Origin: Epithemia pelagica
Taxonomy: Eukaryota; Bacillariophyta; Bacillariophyceae; Surirellales; Surirellaceae
Direction of reading: 5' to 3'
Assembly: GCA_946965045.2 (NCBI GenBank)
Contig: OX337235.1
Coordinates: 2,247,508-2,311,507, forward strand
DNA: 64,000 nucleotides
This document shows positions 21,395-30,425 of this stretch, one piece after another. Position 1 is the stretch's first letter. Each line of letters opens with the position of its first letter. The position numbers were made by a program, and so were the translations under genes. Under the pieces are notes generated by a model, which saw nothing but the letters and a program-made list of their open reading frames with translations, was not told the origin of the DNA and did not search any database.

Positions 21395-22837
21395 ATGGAG
21401 ATCTCACAAGACGAACTTTCGCAAATCAACGAAGAGGAAGATTGGGTTGTTGACTCTGTCAACAGTGAGGCCCAAGATCAGCAAGAACAACCGTCGATTG
21501 GAACCTTGCAACGAAAGAAGCCGGCGCCAGGTGGATTGAGTGCTGAGAAAACCAAGACCCTCCTTGAAGCCTTTGAACTGTCCGGGGAGACAAGGGAATC
21601 ATTCGACCTCTGGGCACTGTGTTCAGCCAACCCGACCACATTTGGAGCCGAAGGAACCGTGCTTCGCAGGCAAGTGCAGCAACGTTGGGCAAAGTGCAAG
21701 GGCCGCTCAATCAGGGCCTACATTGCATACTTGAAAAAGATTGGTGTGACACCCGGTCCCAAAAGCCTCGAAGAGATGAACAAGAAACCAGCCTACCCCG
21801 ACAAACCAGCCTTCTCCGACAACGCGTCGACCGCACCGTCCACCTCTGATGAAGAGATCATCGTTCCCGACGAAGAAGAAGAAGACCCATATGCGATGGT
21901 TGGGATTGGAAATCCCTTTGCAAATGACAACGTGGACCAGCTTGAAGCAGACTTTGGCCAGGTTTCTCTTGCCGACGACAGGAAGCCTGCTGCAAGGGCC
22001 AGCGTCCCATCTCTCCCAGCGGCCCAAAACCAAGAAGCTGTGAGGATGTTTCACACTCCACCCCGTCCTGTTGCGCATGCTGGTGGCTTTAACCCTGGCC
22101 AACAACAGCATCGCTTCGGACGCCTTTCTCCTCTTGTTGCCCAGGCCGCCCGTACCAACGTGGCACATGCCTTTGTACCCACTGCCTGGTTTGTGAACCA
22201 GAACGGTACAGTCAAGAATCCATGGGTGATTCCGATCTGTCTAGACAAGATGGCCGAGCGACACCGCGAGTTCGATGTCCAGTTCGTCGAAAATATCAAC
22301 CAAGACGGATTTTTCACTCGCAGCGGTTTTCACATCCGCCGGCCCGTTGCCTGCCCGGATATGAACGACTGGGAAGCGGACATCCCAACGGACGACTACG
22401 ACGAGATGTGGAGAGGACGACTCATCCGTTTCAGGGGCCCCGCTCAAGATTTTTGGATTCGTGATACGGAGCGCTACCATACGGGGATTGGCAGGGAGTC
22501 GAAGATCAAGTGTGACGCAACTTTCAACGCACACAGTGCGACTGAGGTTGCGATTGAAGAGTCCAAAGAACACTGGCGTGCTAGTGCCTACTGGATCATG
22601 GTTTTCCCACCCGGCGTTCAGCTTGAGAACAAGATTTTCTCGTTGGACGATAACATCGTGCCAGTCACCAAGAACCCTCTCAAGCTAAAGAAGGACCACC
22701 CAGAAAACCTCTTCGGCAAAGAAATCCTGGCCATGACCCTGTTTTGGCGCATTGCTCTCAAGGGAGGCAAAAAGATTGGTGGTAAGCAATCTGAGAAGAA
22801 GAAGGAGGCCGAGGCCAAGAGCATGTTTGAAGACTAA
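21395..22837 (+). CDS. transposon-associated protein, possible DNA-binding partner
   Basis: 480 residues from ATG 21395 (MEISQDELSQ). After an acidic N-terminus, residues about 50-125 are helical and basic (VLRRQVQQRWAKCKGRSIRAYIAYLKKIG) and could form a helix-turn-helix-like DNA-binding unit. A Pro/Ser/Asp-rich linker follows at about 130-230. The C-terminal half is a folded-looking region rich in Trp and Phe (AWFVNQNGTVKNPWVIPICLD, YWIMVFPPGVQ) ending in Lys-rich sequence. The family is not recognised. Position beside an intact transposase supports an accessory role, for example end recognition. That role is inference only. Confidence 0.7.
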   Translation: MEISQDELSQINEEEDWVVDSVNSEAQDQQEQPSIGTLQRKKPAPGGLSAEKTKTLLEAFELSGETRESFDLWALCSANPTTFGAEGTVLRRQVQQRWAKCKGRSIRAYIAYLKKIGVTPGPKSLEEMNKKPAYPDKPAFSDNASTAPSTSDEEIIVPDEEEEDPYAMVGIGNPFANDNVDQLEADFGQVSLADDRKPAARASVPSLPAAQNQEAVRMFHTPPRPVAHAGGFNPGQQQHRFGRLSPLVAQAARTNVAHAFVPTAWFVNQNGTVKNPWVIPICLDKMAERHREFDVQFVENINQDGFFTRSGFHIRRPVACPDMNDWEADIPTDDYDEMWRGRLIRFRGPAQDFWIRDTERYHTGIGRESKIKCDATFNAHSATEVAIEESKEHWRASAYWIMVFPPGVQLENKIFSLDDNIVPVTKNPLKLKKDHPENLFGKEILAMTLFWRIALKGGKKIGGKQSEKKKEAEAKSMFED

Positions 22838-22921
22838 CCAGTACGCCCCTAGTAATTGACTACATAGTAAAAGCGAATTCTTTGTTTGAAATGCACTACT
22901 CCTATTAGTTATTCATGTATG

Positions 22922-23380
22922 CTAATGCTGTCCCTTGAACTTGATGCGACGCCAGCGGGCCTTTTCATTGGGTAAGGCATTCTGTGCAGCAATGGCTCTA
23001 TTGAGGTATGACAAGAACAGAGTTGCAACTCGTTTTCCTCCTTCTCCTGATCCTGAGATCTCCTCGAACTCAGCCATTTTCCTTGTGAGCACCATGAACA
23101 TCTCCATAATGTCTGTATTCTCAAAAAGCATTGCCTCCTCCTTGTTTGATGGGAGCTGGACATCAGCCTCCATCACAAAACTTGTGTGTAGAATCCTTGT
23201 TGCCTTCAGAACCGTAGGACTTGTTTTCACTTGGATGATCACATACGTGTAGAGGCGAGTGCATTCCTTCGCCGTGTCCACCCATGCTCGCAATCCCTTG
23301 TAGTCTCCCAGCACAATCTTGATCCTTGCCCCCTTTCTTTCATTGATGGGTGGAAGATTGGACGATTTCTTCTCCACCAT
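22922..23380 (-). CDS. small KOW-like protein of the transposon
   Basis: 152 residues from ATG 23380. Residues about 16-36 (KGARIKIVLGDYKGLRAWVD) match the pattern of a KOW motif (Gly, alternating hydrophobics, G-YKG-x-x-A/G-x-V), a nucleic-acid or ribosome contact element in NusG/Spt5-type proteins. The rest contains a helical segment (AMLFENTDIMEMFMVLTRKMAEFEE) and a basic C-terminus (RWRRIKFKGQH). It converges on the 480-residue gene with an 84-nt gap, and its promoter side faces the right repeat array. The KOW call rests on pattern only. Confidence 0.6.
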   Translation of the reverse strand: MVEKKSSNLPPINERKGARIKIVLGDYKGLRAWVDTAKECTRLYTYVIIQVKTSPTVLKATRILHTSFVMEADVQLPSNKEEAMLFENTDIMEMFMVLTRKMAEFEEISGSGEGGKRVATLFLSYLNRAIAAQNALPNEKARWRRIKFKGQH

Positions 23381-23520
23381 ATTTGTCTTGTCTGTTGCTT
23401 TGTTTTATGACTGTCCCTGCAGTGAACAAGAATCTCCCCTCTCACTCGCTCGAGTCGCTCATCGTGCCACCATTAGCGACATTGAGCGACCATGGTTGAT
23501 TATTGTGTTCGCCATCATGG

Positions 23521-23640
23521 GTCGAAACAAACCGAAACAAAGTCGAAACAAAGTCGATACCAACCGAAACAAGCCGAAACAAAGTCGACACAAGGTCGAA
23601 ACAAAGTCGAAACAAAGTCGAAACAAAGTCGAAACCAGCC
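23521..23640 (+). repeat. right array of 11-bp unit GTCGAAACAAA
   Basis: About 11 imperfect copies of the same unit as the left array and in the same strand orientation, ending GTCGAAACCAGCC as the left array nearly does. It lies 140 bp upstream of the minus-strand KOW-like gene. Confidence 0.9.
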
Positions 23641-25034
23641 GTTAAATACGGGACCAACCCGAAACAAGACATGACACAAACTCAAAACATTTAGCGATTA
23701 TCCCAATCCACGACTCAGTTGCGACATCGAAAAACAAATTGTTAACTTAATTATTTGATTTAAGCACGTGTCGTTACATTACTATAATAAGAGTACAGAA
23801 AATAAAGCTAGCTAGCTAAAACAGCGATCAGCCCTAGCTACCCAGTTGCCGGAATAGGTAAAATTCTCTAGTGGGAACCAAAATCACGGGTGTCCCTGAT
23901 GGTCCGCAACGTCGACAAGATGACACTCGTAGCAGTGGCTCGTAACAGGTAGAAATGTAGCTTAAACTGTTGACCTCTATAGATACAATCAATTAGCATC
24001 CAAATAGACGACTAGTAGAAGATTCATTAGCAACCGAATAAGATTGAGTCGCAGAACTAGTAGCTACAGAGTTTAAAAATTTGTCCAAGACCCAAGACAT
24101 AGAGTTGGTGTGAGCGACTCGGGGATCAGCACATAAAGAAGGCAGAATCATTGCTAAGAAGGCTGAAGCTAAAAATTCAAACCGGGATATTAAATAAATG
24201 GTCATGGATCAGTCCTACTTACTACGTGCTCTACCGTTTAGCTCTGATCTGCCGTTTAGCTCCGATCTGCCGTTTAGCTCCGATCTGCCGCTTAGCTCCG
24301 ATCTGCCGCTTAGCGCCTTTCTGCCGTTTAGCGCCTTTCTGCCGTTTAGCGCCTTTCTGCCGTTTAACGCCTCCTAGTACAAAATCCTACGTGTTTTCTC
24401 GTAGCTCCTTCCGTTTAGCGCCTTTCTTCCGTTTAGCTCCGATCTGCCGCTTAGCTCCGATCTGCCGCTTAGCTCCGATCTGCCGTTTAGCTCCAATCTG
24501 CCGTTTAGCTCCAATCTGCCGTTTTGAGTTTTCAGCTTATCCTCATTATTTGGCTAGCTTCATCGTAGCTAATCCTATGTTGTGTGTGTGTCGTTTGTCT
24601 CCATCTCATTTTTTATTCTATCAGTGCATTGGTTTGTTGTGTCACATAGCAGTGCATAGCACACGAAGGGCTGAGGATTGAGGATGCACACCGATCACAA
24701 TTAGCTACGTAGATAAAGAATAACATTGCCCTAAATCAATGAACATGGATCACACTCAATCGTGATCTTGATAGTTTCTATTATCTTATTCTAGCTAGCT
24801 TAGCAGTTTGGTTCCACATCACGGTGGGTTGGATGATTTGGGATTTTGGTTTGCCATTTGCCATCCAATTCTCGACCCAGAACGCAAAACGCAATTTCGC
24901 GGTGTTCCATCACAGCGAAATTCCGATGTTGGTCGCACTTGCATCGGAAGGAGAAAGGTATCCAACACACGCATCTTTGATGTTGTAGTTGGGAATCTCT
25001 CGATGATCGCCTGTACCTCCTAATACGTTTCACC
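23641..25034. other. intergenic with minisatellite
   Basis: AT-rich sequence with GCTAGCTAG-type short repeats near 23807 and the 18-bp tandem array at 24234-24525. An open frame through the array only reflects the 18-bp period. The right end should hold the promoter of the plastid-protein gene. Confidence 0.5.
24234..24525 (+). repeat. 18-bp minisatellite (CTGCCGTTTAGCTCCGAT)
   Basis: About 13 copies in two blocks, separated by roughly 40 bp of unrelated sequence (ACGCCTCCTAG to CTCGTAGCTCC). Copies fall into two sub-types: those with GCTCCGATCTG and those with GCGCCTTTCTG. Because 18 is a multiple of three, the array reads as a six-residue peptide repeat, but nothing else supports coding. 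Confidence 0.9.
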
Positions 25035-25677
25035 ATGAAGTCAGTGTTCGTCTTCTTGCTCGGAATCAACTGTGCGTTGGCTTTCGGCACAGTTCAAGTT
25101 TCCAGAAAGGTACGTTGCCAGAGATGACGGCCGTTCGGTGTTCCATGTTCGTTTCATCCCATCAAGTCTCACACTTGCAGTTCCACATTTGCAGTGCCAC
25201 ACGCAATCGCGTCTGCCGGCACTGCCCGATTCTCTGGAGCTTCCTTCTTCGTTCAAAGATGCTGCTGAATCATTTATGGCTACATCGTCAGGTACTGAGA
25301 CAGAAACAGTTACATCAGCTGTGTCAAATGCCGAAAGTGCCATGTCGCTCGGTGAGGCTGGTCCGGTGATTGGAATTGTCGCAGCTATCGCTCTTGCGGG
25401 AGTTGCAGCCATGTCGGCATCCGGCGATAAGAAAGAAGGGACAGCTCCGAAAGCTGCCGAACCAGAACCAGAACCGGAGCCGATTGATGTTTCGATCCCC
25501 TACGACGCCGCGGCTGTCTTGGCATACAAGGCACTCAAGTCGATCGAAGAAGTGGAGGACGCTGGTGAATTTGCAAAATTCAAGGCCAGTTATGAAGCAT
25601 ATACAGTTGCCGAAGTTGCCTTCAAGAAGGCCTCTCGGGACTTTGAATCTTTCAAAGCTACGTTGGGTGAGGCGTAG
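25035..25677 (+). CDS. plastid-targeted small membrane protein, spliced
   Basis: Two exons, 25035-25109 and 25195-25677, give 185 residues. The 85-nt intron runs GTACGT to TTTGCAG and joins in phase; the alternative AG at 25180 does not. Exon 1 encodes a textbook signal peptide, MKSVFVFLLGINCALA, cleaved before Phe17 (ALA-FGT), with basic residues following. This is the bipartite pattern of diatom plastid pre-proteins. The mature part has one probable transmembrane span at about 91-107 (GPVIGIVAAIALAGVAA), then a Pro-Glu repeat, then an Ala/Lys/Glu-rich helical domain. A stromal or thylakoid membrane protein is inferred. The family is not recognised. Confidence 0.75.
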
Positions 25678-26741
25678 CGACCTTTTTGAATAATTTTCCG
25701 AAATGGTGGTCCCCTCATTGCGCGACCGGATCCAGAAAAACCATAGAACACTCATCCTGGTGTAGAGAAGAGAATGCACAAAGTTAATGAAAGAATAGCG
25801 TGTTTGATTACATCGAACTTTCTTCTTTCTTGACGCGTATGACCGGGAAAGCTGTATTGCGTAGTTTAAAGCACCGTCCATGCTAAGAATGATATTTCAC
25901 GAAGCAATTACCAAAGATATTGCTACACTTGATGTTCTTAGCCCCAACGTTCTCTACTTGTGTCTTCGAGGATCCTTTCTCGCAGATCGACAGGACGTAG
26001 ACACAGGGGAAGGCAGAACGCGAAGTGTGGAGCGGGGACTTGGACGTGAAAGCTGTGAATGTGATTCGCGATGTATTCGGTATCGCTTGTCCTACTCCTA
26101 CTTTGACAGAGTAGCAGCTATGCTCAGTAAGGTTATGATCAATGCAGAGGAGCTCGATTGCATGCAAATGATCCTAGACCATTGACAATTGACATGTTGG
26201 AGTAATGCTAACCTCTAGCTCAGCTAACTCCTACTCCTACTCCTACTCCTTTGGTAGCTAGCTCTACTCTAGAGAGGAGTGGTAGGTAGGAGTAGCTGCT
26301 GCGGGGTATTTAGCGCAGCGAGAAATCAAACATCATCATACTCGTACTCGTAATTGGTGTAAAATAGGAAATAGGCCATTCTTTGTACAATACCTATTTT
26401 TTGTTATTATCTGGCACTTTTGCTTTTCCATCTAAGGGCCTAGGAGTATTATTAATTATTATCGAAACAATCAATTGCAGATAGATTGTAGTAGAGTAGA
26501 CCAGGACGCCTATCATACACCTCAGAGCTCGCGTTCATTGCTGTTGCTGATTGCTGAACTATGGCCTCTGTAACGGGTAGAGCTTGAGAAAACGGGTGGA
26601 TCCGAACGGGTTTCTGTAGAATTCAGCGGAGAAGGCTCGTAGAAAGCTTCGTTTTTTCCGACATGTGCAAAACCGCCCAGCGATTGCTCCGGTTGCATCG
26701 CTTATCTAAAGGAAGACCACTGCGAAACCGAAGACAAGGAA
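25678..26741. other. intergenic
   Basis: Contains a run of CTCCTA units at about 26227-26250 and an AGAGGAGT inverted partner near 26273, part of a motif scattered through the window. The small frames at 25880-26185 on both strands lack any domain. The right end should be the leader of the polyglutamine gene. Confidence 0.5.
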
Positions 26742-26852
26742 ATGGCCACGAGGGAGGCCGGAGATCATCAAAGGTTCGAAGGAGGCTCAGGCGCGAGGGA
26801 GCAGAGCATTCAACAACAGTCTCTACAACAGGCGCTAGGCTTTCTACAGCTT

Positions 26853-26947
<95 letters not shown>

Positions 26948-26966
26948 GCAACAACAGCAGCAACAA

Positions 26967-26998
<32 letters not shown>

Positions 26999-28037
26999 GC
27001 AGCAGCAACAACATCAAGCTCAGGAGCTGTCAGCAGCGAACACACTCACCCAACTGCAGATCGAACAAGTTCTGAATGCCGCTGGTGCCCGGACGGTGAC
27101 TTCTTCTGTGAATAGTAATAGTGAGACAGCTATACCAGGGAGTGGCAACGGGTCTTTTCCAGCCCCAGCAAATATGAATTTTCGGCATCCAAATGGACAC
27201 GCGGACAGTACTTTTGGAGCATCCGCATCTCAACGGCAGCAACTGTTGTCTGCCCTCCTCTCCGAGGGTATTGCTTCTTCACACGCACCAGTATCCTTAC
27301 AGTCCTTAGAGGCTCTGCAGCTAAGTTCCGCTGTTGATCGACCACAAACGCTTTCAACCGTTAATCGAGCGCTTCATGAACAACTCTTGATGAATGAGCT
27401 GTTGCGAAGCCCCAATACAACACGCAACGCGTCTCAAACAGTTCCGTTAAATTTATTGGACAATTTACCTGTGCCTCCTTTTCAGGGATACCAAAACCAG
27501 GCTCCAAGAATGCCAGCGTCCTATTCTACGTCCCAACAAAGACTTGTTGCCGCAGCGCCGTCGACCGATATTGGAATGCTCCCCCCTCGTGCAGTTGATA
27601 TGCTGCGGTCACACCCAACTACCTCGGCAAACGTTGTGGGAACAGCTGCTAATTTGAATCACGTGGCCCCGCCTCTCCTTGGTCTAGCGAAAGGCTTTCA
27701 AGGGGTCACAGATGGGGGACTGAAAAAAGGAGACGATGAAGACGATCAACAGAAAAAGGCCAGACCCTTGCCACCAAGAAAGCGTCGGAAAACTGTCAAC
27801 TTTAGAATGGAGTCCTCACTCCCAGAAACAAAGGTGAAATCCATTTTCCCCTTACCGCCTCTGACCGAAGATGACGCGGCAAAAGTCAAATTCATTACAG
27901 CCAGCTCCTTATGTTCCTTTCGAAATCTTTGGGGAAAACTGGAAAAGGCGAAACGTGGACGGAAAGAATTTTTCCGACGCCGCTTACAGAAGGCTAAAGT
28001 CCCCGTCGCTAAGAAGGGATCGGACCAAGGGGGGTGA
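26742..28037 (+). CDS. polyglutamine protein with basic nuclear-type motif
   Basis: 431 residues from ATG 26742. Residues 38-90 are 53 uninterrupted glutamines, encoded by CAG with interspersed CAA. The remainder is rich in Gln, Ser, Asn, Pro and Ala and looks disordered. Near the C-terminus there is an acidic patch (GDDEDDQQKK) and then RPLPPRKRRKTVNF, a good monopartite nuclear localisation signal. The last 80 residues are basic and helical (KLEKAKRGRKEFFRRRLQKAKVPVAKK). The composition suits a transcription co-regulator or RNA-binding protein, but no domain is recognised and the role is inferred from composition only. Confidence 0.7.
26853..27011 (+). repeat. in-frame CAG/CAA tract (53 codons)
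   Basis: 159 bp of Gln codons. A central pure CAG run is followed by a CAA-interrupted part. The tract is in frame with the polyglutamine protein and gives poly-Ala or poly-Ser readings in other frames. Confidence 0.95.
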
Positions 28038-29031
28038 TGTGACACCGCAAATTCTCTACAAAATTTTGTTTCAAGTTTTGGGTTTTGAAGTCCCACCATC
28101 TACATCATCCATCTCGGTGGATGGTTGGAGACTGGTGATTTTCCCTCTTTTTCTTTTGTGTTGGAGAGTCTTGTTAAAGAAGTAATAACACCGCTAAGTT
28201 ACAGCTCTCGGCAACCCCAGCAGTAGAACAAGCTCAAGCAGCAACAAAAAGCACTCCTACCTCCGATGGAGACATGCGGCTCATAGAGAGGAGCAGTCCT
28301 CGTTATGGCTGCGACAGGTTTCGAGAGAAGGCAGATGTCTTTCTAGCTGGGGAACAGACACTCCTATCCTCTCTAGTCCTACGCTTAGCATTCTACTCCT
28401 ATGTGGCCGAAACTTGAAGGCTATCTCTTGCATTAGAGATAAAGGTTAACTAAAAGTCGTGACTAAAAGAAACTATTGCGTGCGTCTCGATTCTCGATCT
28501 CGAATCTTCATCTGATCGTAGGGTTGAAGCGTCTCAGTCTCAGCCATCATCTTTTTTCCCGGTCGCTTGTTAGCAAGGATGTCTTAATTGGCTTTACTCC
28601 TACAACGTTTCGCAACAGCAAGGTTGAATTTGGCAAGCATCCGTCTCACTTTTACATGTAGAGAGTAGAGAAACAGAAGCCATGCATCTCATCCATCGCA
28701 ACGGATCGTGCCACCCGTAATTTTTCAATGGCCTTTCACTATCATGGAACATCTTTGCCGTTCTTTCAGATCCTGCCGACGGCTACTAGGGACCACTACT
28801 CAACCATGGCAGATGACTGATCGCACCATATAATGCTATTTTTGGTGATCCATTCGAACATTGGGCGCTAGACGAGTATACAATAATATACCAGAACTGG
28901 TTGGCACTATGTGTGATCGCTGACGTTACTTAGTCGATCAGTAATTCGAAGCAAGAGTTTGACTTCCCCCCATGCAAAGCGCTTTGGTGAAATAATTTCT
29001 AGAAAAGCGTTCTGAGTCGCGTAGCGTAGTT
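28038..29031. other. intergenic between convergent genes
   Basis: About 1 kb without a supported gene. It holds several ACTCCTA/AGGAGT motif copies (near 28240, 28345, 28390 and 28600). The flanks are 3' ends of the polyglutamine and PSF2 genes. Confidence 0.5.
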
Positions 29032-29814
29032 TCAGGTCCCTCCTGCGCCTGAAGCCAGCTCTTTTCGAAACTTACGAATGGCTGCTCTGGCACGAAGCGG
29101 TCTAGAAACGGAGGAGGCCGGCGTTACCACTGTGGCTGCGGAGTGGGCAGAGTTTGTGGGACCGCTGGATGATGAAGTTTGTTGTGGTAAGGTTGGCGTT
29201 TTCAGCATGGCGGCTTTTTGAGAAAGAGACTGCTCAATGACTTTGCGCATCACGGCCAATTCGGCAGAACCAATACCAGTGACATTCACAACTTGGAGAG
29301 GGTCGTTCTTGGCGTATAAATCTTGGAACTGCCTTCGCAGTTTGTCAAGCCGTACATTCCACAAATCTTTCAGCAACACAGACACAGCAGCAGGATTGTC
29401 AGCAGTGGAATATGATTGAGACAATTCCCAATAGCGTTCAGGTAGGTATGGCGTGTCAGACGATGATGATATTTCCGTCTCGTCGTCGTCTTCAGTCGTT
29501 TTAGTTTGTGGCTCGTTCTGCCAAAGTCTTTCGTTTGATTTTTCAAAAGCCAATATTTGTTTGAGTGATTCCACCCGCATCCAATTCCCATTAGAGGGCA
29601 CTGTAATCTTGCCAAGAGATTTGTTTTGCAGATAAAGGGCAATCCAGAGAGGAACTTTGGTCGACACGCCAGCTTCCCAGGGTCCAATTTGATTCCCTGT
29701 CAACAACATCACACGTTCTCCCAATCCAAAGAGTGGTACGATATCAACCCATTCTTCTTCGTGAGCGCAAAACCGAGCCAATGCTGATTCATTTGGAGTC
29801 CAAATTGATTCCAT
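29032..29814 (-). CDS. PSF2: GINS complex subunit PSF2
   Basis: 260 residues from ATG 29814. The N-terminal B-domain-like region carries the family pattern: an acidic EEEWVDIVPLF start, LLTGNQIGPWEAG, VPLWIALYLQNKS, then NWMRVESLKQIL. The helical A domain follows (YLPERYWELSQ, VLLKDLWNVRLDKLRRQF). PSF2 is one of four GINS proteins that join MCM2-7 and CDC45 in the replicative helicase in the nucleus. Compared with the usual length of about 180-220 residues, this copy has an acidic insert (about 100-120) and a Ser/Thr/Ala-rich, basic tail. A retrotransposon LTR begins about 0.44 kb upstream of the start. Confidence 0.88.
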   Translation of the reverse strand: MESIWTPNESALARFCAHEEEWVDIVPLFGLGERVMLLTGNQIGPWEAGVSTKVPLWIALYLQNKSLGKITVPSNGNWMRVESLKQILAFEKSNERLWQNEPQTKTTEDDDETEISSSSDTPYLPERYWELSQSYSTADNPAAVSVLLKDLWNVRLDKLRRQFQDLYAKNDPLQVVNVTGIGSAELAVMRKVIEQSLSQKAAMLKTPTLPQQTSSSSGPTNSAHSAATVVTPASSVSRPLRARAAIRKFRKELASGAGGT

Positions 29815-30250
29815 ATCTCGTCTAAAGGGTCAAATCAGAGGTGCAGAGTGCAGAAGTACAAAGGCCAGTGCATAATGCGAAAGAAATGTGGTGCGGAGGA
29901 GTCGTCCGTCGACGTGCACGCCAGCCCCCCTGTTCATTTTGGCGCCATCTACTCCTCTATGTTTATCCTTCTCCTTATCCGTACTATGGCACTAGGAGTA
30001 CCTGTTACTATTGTATGCGCTCGACTTTTGGCTACTACTCCTAGGCGTACTGTCGCTCTATGTAGTACTCCTCTAGAGAGAAAAGTTTTCGAGAGAGGTG
30101 CGTACTCCTCTCGCTAGAGAGTAGATACCCGTCGTACTCGTACTCCCGGCTCATCATACCCTACCAGAAATCCGACAGCCTGAAATTGGTTGTCCCTAAC
30201 CTTTCTCCACACTCGAAACTCGAACTGTTGTATAGCTCGTGGGGTGAGGG
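29815..30250. other. intergenic upstream of PSF2, retrotransposon flank
   Basis: Contains a dense group of TACTCCT/AGGAGTA motifs (about 29950-30150), including CTCCTCTAGAGAG-type inverted pairs. It ends in TGAGGG, the target duplication of retroelement A. Confidence 0.5.
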
Positions 30251-30425
30251 TGTGAAAACTCTCCTACGGCCCAAGTAGATGAGTTGGACTCAGGTGGCAA
30301 AAGAGATTATGGTTAAGATCTAGAATGTTTGGATCTTTTAGGGATCGTGTAAACGTCCCCAAAATTGTGTCGCGTATACATTGTGACCGTTGAGCACGCG
30401 AGGCGAGAATGCCATTATTTCAACA
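30251..30425 (-). repeat. 3' LTR of element A
   Basis: On the minus strand it reads from TGTTGAAATAATGG to GAGTTTTCACA. The pol stop codon TGA overlaps its first bases, and a purine-rich GAGAGGGAG lies just before it, a candidate polypurine tract. The outer flank is TGAGGG. Confidence 0.9.

Larger units (their letters stand above)
19229..23640. mobile_element. four-gene DDE-transposase DNA element with terminal 11-bp repeat arrays
   Basis: The unit comprises two arrays of a GTCGAAACAAA-type 11-mer in the same orientation, with four genes between them: an unknown 198-residue protein (+), a DDE transposase (-), a 480-residue unknown protein (+) and a 152-residue KOW-like protein (-). The transposase resembles the DDE_Tnp_4 group (IS5/PIF-Harbinger superfamily). 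Alternating gene orientation and compact spacing suggest one autonomous element. Clear terminal inverted repeats or a target duplication could not be found by eye, so the ends given are those of the arrays and the true limits may be wider. Confidence 0.6.

Noticed and set aside
19180-23660. Possible terminal inverted repeats of the DNA element (GGGTTTCG near 19197 against CGAAACC near 23630)
   Set aside because: The match is short and largely part of the 11-bp unit itself, so it does not define element ends.
24151-24681. 176-residue ORF with a repeated LAPICR peptide
   Set aside because: The repeat peptide follows from the 18-bp period of the minisatellite; flanking sequence has no coding character.
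25880-26185. Small ORFs on both strands after the plastid-protein gene
   Set aside because: Equal-length open frames on opposite strands and no recognisable motif; treated as chance.
26623-27115. ORFs on both strands with long alanine runs over the CAG tract
   Set aside because: They are frame shadows of the glutamine tract.
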